A stretch of 64,000 nucleotides of DNA from Dallia pectoralis (lineage: Eukaryota > Chordata > Actinopteri > Esociformes > Umbridae), in NCBI GenBank assembly GCA_029465975.1, contig CM055745.1:4650204-4714203 (forward strand), written 5' to 3'. Numbering within the stretch: the stretch's first letter is position 1; each line of letters starts with the position of its first letter. The position numbers were made by a program, and so were the translations under genes. Positions 11,126-23,658 of the stretch are shown one piece after another. The notes under the pieces were generated by a model, which saw only the letters and a program-made list of their open reading frames with translations, did not search any database and had not been told where the DNA came from.

Positions 11126-14100
11126 TTAGAGCTTCTGTAGGAGTCGAAGCAAGATGATTAATTGTCAGGTTCCTCATTGTATCAGTAATTGTCAGGGCTC
11201 ATATATATATCAGTGATTTTTAATAATTCTCACCCGCTGGCCTAATGCTTGCATAGACTGAAACTCCATTTGTTCCCTCTTGATTCTGACCCAGTCAGGT
11301 TCATCTGGGATCATAAAGGCTAGAACCATCTTGAACAGGATCAGCACATGCTGATAAACAAACATGTGTGTCAGTTCTCAGTAAAGACAATCAAACAGTA
11401 ACAAGAGACTGAATCACAATGGCTTCTGAATCCCAAGTCAAACTCCCTCATACTGACCAGGGTGACATTAAACCATACATGGCTCCTTATAAGGTACCTC
11501 AACCAGGATGGCGAAGAGTAAGATGTTCTTGCTGCTGATTCGTCCCTCCAGACAGAACTCCTGGACCCGAGGGGACAGCAGCAGCAGCCAACAGTTAGAC
11601 ATGACGGAGACGAAGCCCAGAACTTCAAATGCTGTCTGAAACACACACACACACACACAATCAGACAGTAATTATATGTGTGTGCACAGTGGTCACTGCG
11701 TAGAGGTCACATGCCATGTCCCAATATTATAATTGTTCAGAGTGATTTCATGTTATTAGGTGCCTTTGACAAATAAAAGACTGACGTTGACATGGATAGG
11801 CAATGCTGGGTTATTTTCTTAGACCTAGATCACATACAGTTAGATCCACCTGCAGTATAATGACCTTCTAGTCTATTGACATTCTCCCCTTTACACCCAA
11901 CCTCACCTGCCACACCCCCAAGTTGGACACGGGGGCAGAGAACGGCTTCCGGAACAGTTTGCAGATCTTGTAGGCATCTCCTCTGATCTCCATGACGTTG
12001 TTGATGAGCAGGAATACAGCAGTGAGTGGATACACACAAGAGAAGAGACTCAAATATCCAAACTGCACCAGCAACTCAATGTACTCCGAAAACAGGCCCT
12101 GAAACATAAGGATAGAAACAGCTCTAAAAACAATGACACCTCAACATATTTACATGATACCTCAACATATTTACATGATACCTCAACATATTTACATGAT
12201 ACCTTGATATATTTACATGATACCTTCACATATTTACATGATACCTTCATATATTTACATGATACATTAATATATTTACATAATACCTTAACATATTTAC
12301 ATGATATATTAACATATTACCTCAACATATTTACATAATGCCAAAACGTATTTACATGACATCTCAGCATATTAACACAATACCTCAACATATTTACATG
12401 ATACCTGAATATATTTACATGACATCTCAACATATTTACATGAAACCTAAACAAATGTGCATGCTACCAAAACATTAACATAATACCATAACATATTTGG
12501 GTCATATCTTTTATGCATGTATTTATGTTTGGAAAGTTAAACATTGTCTATTAAATAATTACAGATTATTTTAGATTTTATTATTAGTTATTGTGGATGT
12601 TGATTACTTTGCACTGGGAACATAGTAAAATGGAACGTATGAACCAAAATAGGTTTTTATGTACATTTTTCTGATAAAGAAGACCTACATCTATAATGTT
12701 ATCTGTTTGCTAAATATTTTATCAAAAATCTGAGCAATTAATTCATGGAGTCAGAAAAATTGCATACCAACTCTAACATTTTTTTATTATTTCCTTTGGG
12801 TACTTGAAGTCATCTTCCATCCGATTAGTTTGTAGTTATCGTTTTCCAAAAAAACTAACATTTTCAGGATGTTACATCTTTTGGAGTGATTCAAAGAAGC
12901 AAAATTAGGTGAGCATACAATTTCACTCATGATTTTCCCTTTCTTATTTCACGATGCTAACGTAACTCTTCAAGTTCCACCTTGTTTTGCTAAAGTTATG
13001 AAGAAAGTTGGTCCGATACATGTCTTTATATAATATTTCATATAATTTGTGTTTATGTGTAGAATTAGTTTAGGTAGCATAATCTGAATCTCTCACAGAG
13101 CTGTGGCTAACCTAGCTCAAAAGTCAGCCACCCTGTTAGGCTCCACCCTGTCAGGTCTGTAAACATAACAGGGTGGAATATTTACCTAACAGGGTGGATA
13201 TTCAAATACAAAACAACACAGAATATTTTCGTATCCACATATATCAAGCCACACAATATCTAAGAAAATATTAATATTGTTAAACATTAACATTATTAAC
13301 ATTCCGCGATAACTATGTATGTGTCCCTAACTAACTGTGTTAGTTTATGTTAGGTTATGAACAATCCACCCATACTTATTGTAGTGTTTTAGTGTTTGAC
13401 AGTTCCAGCAAACTTTTTCCTTTTTAGAAGTGTATCGAAAATATTCTATTTTATTTTTTGGTGTTTCTGGGCACATTTTACTGTTTGTATACTTTACGAA
13501 ATCAGAAAAATGTAAGTTTTTGTTTTAAAATGCTTTATTAACTTTATTAGTTTAGTGACGTCATTTCCTCTGCCGGGTCCTCCAATCGTGTCTCGCTCAA
13601 TGCTCAGAACAACTTTGGGCTTGAGCGAGACAGGTATGTTGTAGAGTGTTTAAATGTAATATAATAGGTAAAAATGACGATCAATACCGGTGGATGGCAT
13701 GTTTTAATGATGGATTGAGTCACTTAGTGTATTGGAATATTCTTATTTTTATGTGGATTCCGAGTTTTATGTTAATTAGCCTTTAGTATGTTGGTTCAAA
13801 TTGCCGCGTGCCGTTTTGAATGGCGGGTTTATAAGGTGGCACAGTTCATTAAATATCATTAATCCAGGGTGGATTACGCTTAAATAACATCATGCAGTTA
13901 CTTTTGTCGAAGTATATTGTCTTTATCTGTCTAATATTGTGTATTTGTACTTGTATTGAGGTAGTTTAGAGCAGATGCAGTTACAGTATTAATGGGGGCA
14001 GGGTTTCACTTTTCTATTCTTTTTACACTCCTCACAGAGACAACAGAATTGAGAGTGTTGAGTGTATTAATCCTGTCCTGTGTTTAATAAACTGCAGGTA

Positions 14101-17100
14101 TGTAATGTTCAGAAAATACCACTATACGATCACTTGTAATGTTTAAATATATACATTGTAATGTTTAAATGTATACATCATTATATGTGTTTATTATATG
14201 TATATATTGTCTTGATTGAATGAATATGTGTGAAATGCTCAGAACAACTTTGGGCTTGAGCGAGACAGAGACAACAGAATTGAGAGTGTTGAGTGTATTA
14301 ATCCCTGTCCTGTGTTTAATAAACTGCAGACGTGACCCCCACAAGAGACCGGTGTCGGTGGTTCTTTTGTGGTGCCGGAAGAAATCCGCTACATTATTAG
14401 TATGATGATCTGAAGTGGCACCATCATGTCAAACACGAAAAGGAAAAGATTAAGTATAAATAAAAAAATTAAATCATCAAAACTGAGGCAAAGTATGATG
14501 TAGCAGCTCACGGGGAAAGGTGGTAGACTCTGGGCTATGAGTTTGTCCACTTCCGGGTCATCCTCCTTCTGCTTCCTCTGAGTAGCTTTGAGGAAGCAGT
14601 CCACTATGAATGGCACCAACACCTCCGTACACTGGTTCACTAGCTGGGTCACGATTAGCAGAGAGGCAAGTCTCTGTGCACAGATGAACACACATTGGAA
14701 TCAACTACTTCAGATACAAACTGTGCACAAATAGTTTATGATCAGTTTGGAGATCGCTTAAAGACAAAACAGTGGCGGCCATTTGAAATCTTTTACCTTG
14801 CGTAGCAGTAGTATGTCTTGTTTGTAGAAGGCAATGTGGAACAGCACAGCAAAGTTGTTAAAGAATGTAAACTGAAAAAAGAGAGGGAAAACATTAACTT
14901 GCATGAGTGAATTCATATCCTGTGTATATATGACCCGTCTCCCAATAAGATATCAAAAGTCTACACACCCCTGTTAAAATGCCAGGTAAATCATGTCAGA
15001 ACTTTTCCCACCTTTTTGGATTAGAACCCATTCGCATAGCTCAACTTGACTTGCAATATTTGAATGCACTTCTTTGCAAAAGTGCTCCAAATTTGTCAGA
15101 TTGCAAAGAAGCTCTCTTCAGATCACCCCATAAATGTTTGATTTGATTCGGGACTGGGCTCTGGCTGGGCCATTCCAAAACGTTAATCTTCTTCTGGCGA
15201 AGCCATGCTTTTGTGGATTTAGATGTGTGCTTTGAATCGTTTATCGTGCTGAAAGGTGAACTTTCTCCTCATCTTCATCTTTCTAACGGAAGCCTGAAGG
15301 TTTTGTGCCTGGTATTTGGAACTGTTCATAATTCCCTTCACCCTGACTAAGGCCCCGGTTCCAGCTGAAAAGAAAAACATCCCCAAAGCATGATGCTGCC
15401 ACCACCATGGTTCCCTGTGGGCATGGTGTTCTTTGGGTGTTGTTTTTGCGACAAAGATACCTTTTGGAGTTATGTCCAAAAGGTTCAACCTTGGTTTCAT
15501 CAGACCATAACACATTTGCCCACATGCTTTTGGGAGACTTTTTTGTTTTTGCAAAATTCAGCCAGGCTGGGATGTTTTTCTTTATAAGAAAATGCTTCCA
15601 ACTTGCCACCCTACCCCATAGCCCATACATGAAGAATACAGGAGATGGTTTGTCACATGTAGCACACAGCTTCTGCAGCTCCTTTAATGTTACGGTAGGC
15701 CTCTTGGAATCCTCCCTGACCAGTTTTCTTCTCGTCTTTTCATCAATTTTGGATGGACGTCTAGTTCTTGGTAATGTCTCGGTAATGCCAATGACTGTCT
15801 TCATTGTGTTCCATGGTATATCTAATGCTTTGGAGATTATTTGGTAGCCTTCTCCTGACTGATATCTTGAAACAATCAGATCCCTTTGATGCATTGGAAG
15901 CTCTTGGTTCTTGGTTTTTGCTCTGAGATGCAACTAAGAAAATGTCAAGCAAATCCTACTGGAAGAGCTGACCTTTATTTGTGATTAAGCAGAGTCACTT
16001 TGTATGATGGCAGGTGTGTAATGACTTCTATTTAACATGAGTTTTAATGTGATTGGTTAATTCTAAACACAAGCACATCCCCAGTTATAAGCGGGTGGGC
16101 ACACACAAGCAACCCGGTTATTGTAAGGTTTACATTTTTAATTTTTCCAATTGAATTGTTCACGTTATAGGTCACATTAAAGGTGGGAAAATGTCTGACA
16201 TTATTTATCTTTGTCTCATCTTTTTACATTATAAAAACATGGCATTTTGACCGGGATGTGTAGACTATCCACTGTAGCTCCCACATCTGCTTATCTATAC
16301 CGAGCTGATATTATCTGCATACTACACCTACCTGTACCAGAATGCACTTATCTTATATATACAACACCTACCTGTACCAGAATGCACTTATCTTATATAT
16401 ACAACATCTACATGTACTGGAATACACTTATCTTATATATACAACACCTATCTATACCAGAATGCACTTAGCTTATATATACAACACCTATCTATACCAG
16501 AATGCACTTAGCTTATATATACAACACCTACCTGTACCAGAATACACTTTGCTTATATATACAACACCTACCTGTACCAGAATGCACTTATCTTATATAT
16601 ACAACATCAACATGTACTGGAATACACTTAGCTTATATATACAACACCTATCTATACCAGAATACACTTAGCTTATATATACAACACCTATCTATACCAG
16701 AATACACTTAGCTTATATATACAACACCTACCTGTACCAGAATACACTTAGCTTATATATACAACACCTACCTATACCAGAATGCAATAATCTTATGTAT
16801 ACAACATCTACATGTACCTGATACACTTAGCTTAAATATACCCAACCTACCTGTACCAGAATACACTTATCTTATATATACAACATCTACATGTACCAGA
16901 ATACACTTAGATTATATATACACAACACCTACCTGTACCAGAATACACTTAGCTTATATATACAACACCTACCTGTACCAGAATACACTTAGCTTATATG
17001 TATACTACACCTTACCGGAATACATTTTGCTCTTTCCTGTAATATACATTATGTAGTTAATCCAGAAAAACAAAGGAGCATGTGGATCAGAGGACTTTTG

Positions 17101-19693
17101 GGACTGACCATGAGGACCTTTGTGGTGTGATGATTCTGGAAGGAGGACTCCTCTCTGTGGTTTTCTACCAGGGGAAATCAGACATTTTTTAGGGGATATA
17201 TCACTGGTAAAACACAAACTGTGGCTGTTCCCGTCCAACAGTATTTTCTGTTGTTTTATTATTTTGGCCCCCAAAACATTCTACCCCAGCCCGTATCAGA
17301 ATTATACATGGGCCTTGAAATTGTATCCACTTCACTTGTTCTTTGTTACCACAGTGCCTATTACCACTTCCTGGTCTGAGCCATTTCCCAGATCCTCCTC
17401 TTACCCCATTCTGTGAGTTGCAAGGCCACTGTGCTGTGCATATTCCCCAGCATGTTGGTGTAGACGATGTGGACAATGGAGGGTAGATAGAGCAGAACCC
17501 TGGAGAACCAGGAGGCACTGTCCTGATGGAAGCTCTGGGCCAGGGCCTCTCCATAGTAGAAGCCTGTCATGCCCAGCACCACCAGACCCATAAACAGCCC
17601 CACTACAGGAACCGACACCAGACCCACACGCAGCTGGCTCTTCCACTCCGGGAACAGCGGCTCCAGGCGGCCTGTCACAGGGTTGATCCCCAGGGTGCCA
17701 TGGAAACCAGGACGGGGCTCGGCAAAGCGCTCAGCAAGTTGCAGTGTACCCCAATTGTGGGAGAGGGCTGAACTTCGCCGCTTCCAGAACTCCATAAACA
17801 GCGTTGACCACAGCATGCTAAACACAGCCTGTACCATATGACCGCTGACTGAGGGGCCATCATCATCACCCATCATTCCCTCCTCAGCCTGCTTCTTCAT
17901 CACCATTCCAGGCACCAGAAAGGTCAAAGCCAAGCCCAGGAGTGCAGGAGGCACCAGGGCCCAGGTGTAAAAGTCCAGAAAACTGAAGTAAAATGCCACT
18001 GTGTCTCCGAAATAGGACTGGATTGCATCTGCACCGGAAGAGAGAGCTTGTTAGACCATTATTGAAAAACCAGTAGATTTACGCCAGCGGATCTTTCTGT
18101 ACACATCAAAATCCACACAAGTCACCTGCACAACTAATCGCAATTGGAACCATCGTGGGCAATGGTTACCCTTAAAAAAGCCTCTTAATAGCTGAGCTGA
18201 CTATGAAAATCATTCTGTTTAAATCAACTAAAGCATTTTGTTTCCTTGCGCACCATAGCCAATTTACGATAGCAATCAACATAGTACACTTATCACATAC
18301 AAAATGATTAACAGTAGATGTAATACTTTACATGAGGTCACTTACAAAATAACGTTAGAAAATGCATGTCTTATTGTCAAGGGAAAACATAAACAATACC
18401 ATTCAATATTAAATTGTACTGTATCTTGAATGAAATGACAAAATATTCATATTTTGGTGGTAATGAATAAAAAAAGAATTACATGCTGCTTAAAAGTTAG
18501 AAGGTGTGTGTAAATATTTAATGAAATGTTTTGACTGTGAAAGGATATACTACTAGTCAAACATACATTTGAAACGTAGTGTGGTAAACATTTGGCGTAT
18601 TGGCTGTAGGGACACCCCAAAGCATTGAACATTTTATGCAAATTGTTGAAATACTGTATGTGTCTTACAAAGAACATCTGAGGCTATTCTTCTTCTATAC
18701 AGCTCTGCATGGAATTCTCTGCCGGAATACTCATGCGCCGGAAAGAACACAGTCGTCTGACATCTATGCTGATCAAGCCCGGAAGTGCCCAAGCTGCCAA
18801 GAAGTCAATAGTTCAACAAGGAAATGGACCCAACTTTGATTTCCAGACGGAGACCAAGCTATTTGTTATACTTTGACTTTTGAATTGGGTTACCAAATTC
18901 TGGCTAGTTTAGGTCTCAGCTAGTTTAGGTCTCAAATACAGCGATTATCAGTCGCTCTGGATTCCGGGTTCGAAATTGTAATCGTCTATCAGATGTTGCT
19001 GTGGACAAATATAGCCCCAAGACTATTGTGACTATAAGACTTGTATCAGTGTTAGCAGAGTTTAATACACTTTAAACTGAATTTGAGAATGATTAGTGTA
19101 TTCATACAGAAGTTCCGATGTCATATATATTTTTGTTTTTATGATTGACCACAGATGTTAGCAACTAAAGAACAAAAAAAATCCACCTCATAGTGTCAAG
19201 TCTGCATACACCATACTTAAACAGGAAGGAGTCTATTGAGCTATGTTACTGTGGTCAGTCTGCATATATACACCATACTTAAACAGAAGTGAGTTTATTG
19301 AGCTAGGTTACAGTCCTCATACTTTGGCTTAGCCAATGGTTAATGAAACATAATTGTAGACAGTATGTTGTAGTTTACCTAGAGGCTGTCCCCATATCTG
19401 CTTCCGAGAGTACCAATTCTTGCCAAGTTCCTTCAGTTTTTCCTGGTCATGCAGAGGAAATATATCCTTTATCACTCTGGCCTTCGCAAGCTTCTGACCT
19501 ACGGCACAGAGATAGGGGGGATAAAATAGAAAAGCTACATACACCATTACAGAGACAGAGCCAGAAGCTTCTGATTAATGGGTGATGTGTGTAGGGGGGG
19601 CGTGTTGTCCTCAGATAAATCACATAACAGTGAGAGAGGACAGACTACTGAGACTAGTGAAATTATCCACCAGATGTAGAGGACTGCTCAGCA

Positions 19694-19728
<35 letters not shown>

Positions 19729-21803
19729 ACCTTCTAGGGACCATATTATATCAATTTTCACACACGCCCTCACAAATATAAAGACTTACAGACATTCCCC
19801 CAAGCTTCAAGGACAGTAGCTTCTGTGACTCCGGGGATTTTCTGCTTCTTCTGAGCTTGTAGAGAGTCCAGCTCATTCTTCACTATGTACTGACGCTCTG
19901 CTAGTGTCAGGAACTCCTGCATGTTATCTGGCAACACAGAGGACATGTGCCAATCAAGATGGTCTAATATCGAACACAGGCTTCATTCCCACACAATTAC
20001 AACAATTTTGATGATTTGGTTGCCCCAGGCGGTGGAGTGAACTGAAAAGCTATAAACAAGTTAATTCCAACATTTGTTTGGAAGTTATTCCCATAAATAT
20101 CCCGCTATCCTTCACATTGCCAACATTCTTACCAACATTGCTGAAGTTGCTTCTGTCCTGGTAAGAAAAAGCAACCATGTCTCCATTGCAGTATTTCTTG
20201 CACAGACCCAGGTCCTCTGTGGCTTTGAGAAGAGTACAGCGAGGAGCTGACACCACGATCACATCTCCACACTCATCCTCCCCAGGATGGGCCAAAAGCG
20301 CAGCTCCTGGACCAGGAAGGAGGGGGGGTCTACTTTATTATCAACTAAACTGCATCTCCAGAGTGTACGCAGCTTGGAAAATGCACACTCTAAAGTCTCA
20401 AAAATTGCTTCTCAGTATGTCTGTCACTTTAAGTTATGCGGTCCCCTTCTTTGTGATTCTTTGTGGTTATGCAATCAAGGTGACATTATCAAACTGAGAA
20501 CATGCAAATTATTCACAAATTAGCTTGTAACTTTGTTATTGAATATTTACATGGGTCATCATTTAAACAATTGGTTCTGTAGGTATAATATGACCTTTTA
20601 CGATAAACAAAATGCTTTTCAATCTCCTTTTTTGGCCGGAATTTGTAATATGTTGTTTATATGTACATAATATACGGGTAGAATAACTAGTTTACCTCAG
20701 TAAACCATTACATTTCATATTTCAAAGTGAATAGTTTTGACGACATGTGGCACAAATTGGCATGTTCACAGTTTCTAAGAAAGAACCCTTTTGGCATAAT
20801 AGTGACACGTTTACTACTAGTGACCAAATATCAAAAGCTCCGTTCTTATTCTTTGATCAAATGTAACATTGTAATGAATAACTTTACGTTATTTCGTATA
20901 AGTTATCAAATGATTCTATCGTGTTTAATTACAGAGATGCTACAAATGTCAACAGGTGTTGGAGAATTACAGTCTTGCTGTTGTAATACAGGCTCCATTG
21001 CAGTCTAAGTTTTGATGTTTGATGTATCATGATACATAAAGAAAAATGCATGTTATACAAATTATTTTTTTTCTTTTACGTAGCCTACTTTAAACAATCT
21101 GGTTGTTATTTCATCCAAGTGAGTAAACAAACATATTTTGAAGAGGATTCTTTTTTCATAAGTACATACAGTTAATGCCTAAGTTAATAGTAATAGTGTT
21201 TATCTCACAAATGTAAAACAGAATGTTGTGGTTGAATTAACCAACTGATGGACTAAAAGAATAAAGTGAACTGTAAAGATCTATTGAGCGCACAAGATGT
21301 CACCAGATCGAATCATCACCCTTTTAAAAAAGGTCATGTTCCCCTCATATGTCTTTTCACTGCAGACATAGTATTAATTTAATTTCAATGTTTGTAGTTA
21401 CAGGTTAAACAAAGCACGCAAAACAGCCGACAGAACCGTCCGATAACTGAGCCAATACCCACAAAGTGTCTCAGAATGGGACGTTTTACGACAATATCCA
21501 TAAAATCATATACATTAAGAAGGCTTAACAGATCCTAGATCAACACTCCTACTATGGGATGCTTTGTGGATACTGATCTGCCGATGACACCCTCCGTCCT
21601 GACCTCTCACCTCCATGTCTTTGCGAGCCTTCGATCAGAGAGATGAGCCAGCTCTTAGTGACGGGTTGGACCTTGTCTGACAGCCTGATGACTACCAGAG
21701 GCTCCACCCTGTCAGACATACAGCAGGGACAGCTGACCTGAGTCCAGGAGCCCTGGAACAGATTCTGCGTCGGGACGGAGCCTTTATCCGCCAGTGATGT
21801 CAT
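11126..21803 (-). CDS. ano10: Anoctamin-10-like (TMEM16K), tandem copy A
   Basis: Twelve coding exons join in frame from ATG at 21803 to TAA at 11126 (665 aa; the human protein is 660): 21611-21803, 20133-20306, 19790-19927, 19379-19498, 17405-18028, 17109-17164, 14797-14871, 14512-14673, 11907-12098, 11498-11635, 11234-11350, 11126-11134. Family landmarks are VEPLVVIRLSDKVQP in the cytosolic N-domain, VIKDIFPLHDQEKL, the first membrane exon (IQSYFGDTVAFYFSFLDFY, EPRPGFHGTLGINPVTG), ENHREESSFQNHHTTKVLM in the 56-bp exon, VQFGYLSLFSCVYPLTAV and MIPDEPDWVRIKREQMEF. The last exon adds only Lys-Leu-stop. ANO10 is an endoplasmic reticulum lipid scramblase of the TMEM16 family. Length and the SNRK neighbour favour ANO10 over ANO8. 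Exons 6 and 12 were found by frame logic and paralogue conservation. No inactivating change is seen. Confidence 0.9.
12118..12500. repeat. 21-bp AT-rich minisatellite in ANO10-A intron
   Basis: Degenerating tandem copies of a unit like ACATATTTACATGATACCTC, about 20 bp after the acceptor of exon 11907-12098. They decay towards 12500. The absence of an equivalent at the same place in copy B suggests the array arose after duplication. Confidence 0.9.
12501..13127. other. ANO10-A intron, nothing recognised
   Basis: AT-rich unique sequence. No exon, element or repeat identified. Confidence 0.6.
13128..13197. repeat. Nested perfect inverted repeats
   Basis: The 13-bp arm CCACCCTGTTAGG (13128-13140) pairs perfectly with CCTAACAGGGTGG (13185-13197). 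Inside it TCCACCCTGT (13142-13151) pairs perfectly with ACAGGGTGGA (13168-13177). Together they can form a 70-nt two-stem hairpin. Function is unknown. Confidence 0.85.
13550..14100 (+). other. Two-exon-like transcription unit antisense to ANO10-A (unspliced form)
   Basis: A CRE octamer TGACGTCA (13556-13563) and an ETS-like TTTCCT are followed by a block ending GAGCGAGACAG at 13633 and a donor GTATGT. About 400 bp later there is a strong pyrimidine tract with acceptor CTCACAG (to 14037). A 60-bp block (14038-14097, with AATAAA inside) then ends CTGCAG|GTATGT, a second donor. The first block also carries a 12-bp inverted repeat (TGTCTCGCTCAA at 13589 and TTGAGCGAGACA at 13621). No long open frame exists. 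The exon assignment rests on comparison with the joined copy at 14234-14396. Confidence 0.5.
14234..14396 (+). pseudogene. Spliced-looking copy of the 13.6-14.1 kb unit
   Basis: 14234-14268 matches 13599-13633 base for base. 14269-14329 matches 14038-14097 with one extra C. The two blocks are joined exactly at the predicted splice junction, without the ~400-bp intron. A third block (14330 to about 14396, starting ACGTGACCCCC) follows directly after CTGCAG, where the unspliced copy has a GT donor. The 5' end is truncated. I see no poly(A) tail or clear target-site duplication. An LTR fragment is the main alternative, since an AATAAA followed by a short tail ending in CA also fits an LTR end. 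Confidence 0.5.
14958..16266 (-). mobile_element. Degraded Tc1-like DNA transposon
   Basis: Imperfect terminal inverted repeats bound the element. The left end AGTCTACACACCCCTG at 14958 matches the reverse complement of the right end (AGTCTACACATCCCGG) at 16266, and the similarity continues into AAAATGCCA. A minus-strand transposase relic spans roughly 15050-15930. It shows an N-terminal HTH-like part (PRTRRPSKIDEKTRRKLV), the catalytic-site context VLWSDETK, and further down AGTGALVRVKGIMNSSKY in another frame. Frameshifts make it inactive. It lies in the intron between ANO10-A exons 6 and 7. The matching intron of copy B lacks it, so insertion followed or accompanied the duplication. Confidence 0.88.
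16308..17015. repeat. 40-bp minisatellite in ANO10-A intron
   Basis: About 17 copies of a 40-bp unit built from ACCTACCTGTACCAGAATGC followed by ACTTATCTTATATATACAAC, with sub-variants (ATGTACTGG, TCTATACCAG). It sits in the intron between coding exons 6 and 7. The equivalent intron of copy B holds a different array of the same period at 30075-30290. Confidence 0.95.
18029..19378. other. ANO10-A intron between exons 4 and 5
   Basis: Mostly unique sequence. It contains a two-copy direct repeat of about 60 bp at roughly 19198-19313 (both copies include CACCATACTTAAACAG) and a small 16-bp duplication (CTAGTTTAGGTCTCA) near 18904-18933. No exon or complete element seen. Confidence 0.55.
20307..21610. 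other. ANO10-A intron 1 of the coding part
   Basis: AT-rich unique sequence without recognisable exon, repeat or element. Confidence 0.55.
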
Positions 21804-22353
21804 TGCGTCCCTGTGAAGAGACAGCGTGATGAGGACAAGGGGTTTAACCTTGCTCATCATCTGGGATACACTTCTATTGCCTGCAGTCCAACCATTTACA
21901 TGGAGATCTTGAATGGCCATACATGGCTGTGGCTGAAGGATAGAGAGCAGCCTGATTTGCATGTGATGCGGAAAAGAGAGTGCAGCAACAAAATGAAGAT
22001 AGGAAAGATGAGCAGATACGAACACACTGAATGAACATAGAAGTACGGCAGTAGGAGAAAACAGGGGCCCAGGCTGTCCGAAGTACAGACTGTTGTTTAT
22101 GTTTGGTTCTAACTGTTTCCAGCGAGAGCCTCTTTAAAAAATGTGATGCGTCAGTCAATAACCATCCACGGAGAGCCACAACAGCGTGGATGCGGTGCCC
22201 ACAGCAGACGAACGACTTCCTCTGTGTGTACTGCCTCTGTGTACAGACATACAACATATAACCAACGTACAATCAAGGCTGTGGTGAATGGAAGCTAGAC
22301 AGTGGAGTAAGAGTGAGTACAGAATGACCAGAGTAAATAAGGAACTGCCGTAC

Positions 22354-22560
22354 CTGAATACGAGCTGAGGTTTAGGTCAATAAGCGTATGCAGACGGCCC
22401 GCCCACACCCCACATGATGTTCTAACACACGCTTACACAGGAAACACACACAGCCAACCAGACACACACTGAGGTCCTGAAATCAAGGAGGGGCCTGGTC
22501 AGGGATCCAAACACAGGCCGTAACAGACACACACACACACTCCCAAACAGATGGTGGTGT
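22354..22560 (-). promoter_or_regulatory. Untranslated first exon/promoter region of ANO10-A
   Basis: On the minus strand a block ends in CAG|GTACGGCAG at 22354. The same context (CAG|GTACCGTAG at 40912) ends a homologous block upstream of copy B. The upstream segments of the two copies (22354-22740 and 40912-41270) align, sharing for example the stretch containing CTGGGTCCTACTGTCC. As the ATG exon starts with a splice acceptor, an upstream noncoding exon is expected, and this block fits. The upper boundary (transcription start) is a guess. Confidence 0.5.
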
Positions 22561-22830
22561 CGTAGCTGCAGGACAGGAATGTAGTGAAACTTCTCCCTCC
22601 CTTCAGGGCGTGGAGCTCTGTCAACTGCCTTTATTTTTCAGCCTTTTACAGGCACCTCCCAGCTGGGCCTGCCCCAGTCTTGTGGCAGCGCTGGGTCCTA
22701 CTGTCCCACAGATCTCAGACTCAAAGACCATTGCTGTTGAACAACTGAACATGATCTTGCTCCCTGTCTGGCTAATTTAATGCAGTCAGACACTTGTCAC
22801 AGCCATGACAGCTATCACAGCCAGTACCAC

Positions 22831-23064
22831 CAAATGGTAAATGCTTTTATCCAAAGCACTTTACATATCCTGCCTCACATTCCCCCAATCATACACTGAC
22901 GACCGCGTCTACCATGCAAGGCGACTGCAGGCTCGACAGGAGCAGCTGGGGTTAGGTGTCTTGCTCATGGACACCTCAACAATTTCCCAGGAGGAACCCG
23001 GGGATCGAACCACCAACCTTCCGATTGATAGACAACCGACTCAACCCACTGAGCCCGGCCGAAC
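22831..23064 (-). mobile_element. tRNA-derived SINE
   Basis: On the minus strand the head reads as a tRNA-like promoter with A box near GGCTCAGTGGGTTGAGTC and B box GGTTCGATCCCC (complement of 23000-23011). A body with TGAGCAAGACACCTAACCCC follows. The 3' end contains CTTTGGATAAAAGCATTTAC, the widespread teleost SINE tail. It is located upstream of ANO10-A. Confidence 0.8.
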
Positions 23065-23658
23065 AAACATCTGACTGCTGCCTCTGGGACCTTGGCCAGA
23101 AAAAAACTTTTTCTTAAGGAGGGAAAATGACAACTATCTACAATTTGTCTAACTTCAAAATATTTGTAATTGTTGATCATCATGTCCCTCTGATGTAACA
23201 TTAGTGAAAGAATGATGAGCAACAATTACAAATATTTTGTCAAAGCGAAAACGCAACAGTGGCAAACCCCCATCGAACATGTCGGATATATTTTATTTGA
23301 TAATGTCTTGCACTTGTTCTAAAGTTGTAACATTTCCATAGTCAAATCATGGGCAATATACCCCACATGCTGACACTGCCTTTGGAGGGAATGTTAAAAA
23401 AGGTCAATTGAAAGACGTGCAACTGACATTTATCACAATAAATGAATGCTGTTTTTTAATGTAGACAATAGTTTCACATCAATGTTATATGAAATAGCAT
23501 TAGTGGGGTGATATAACAATATAGCCAGATGAAGCTACACTAGGCAAGCACACGCCTGCAGGAGGGAGTTGCATTGACAATCCAACAAATACTTACAAGA
23601 GATGTAAACACCTAGCTACTTGTAGAAATACTTGACTCGGTTGATGCTGCAATGATGG

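Noticed and set aside
15407..15847. 146-codon plus-strand open frame
   Set aside because: Antisense shadow of the Tc1 transposase relic.
17109..17164. Loss of the short exon between ANO10 exons 5 and 7 (first suspected in both copies)
   Set aside because: A 56-bp exon with the right phase was found in each copy (17109-17164 and 31878-31933) by frame logic; it encodes the expected ENHR...KVL segment.
17526..17841. Plus-strand open frames at 17.5-17.8 kb (and 32.3-32.6 kb)
   Set aside because: Antisense shadows of ANO10 exon 5 in the two copies.
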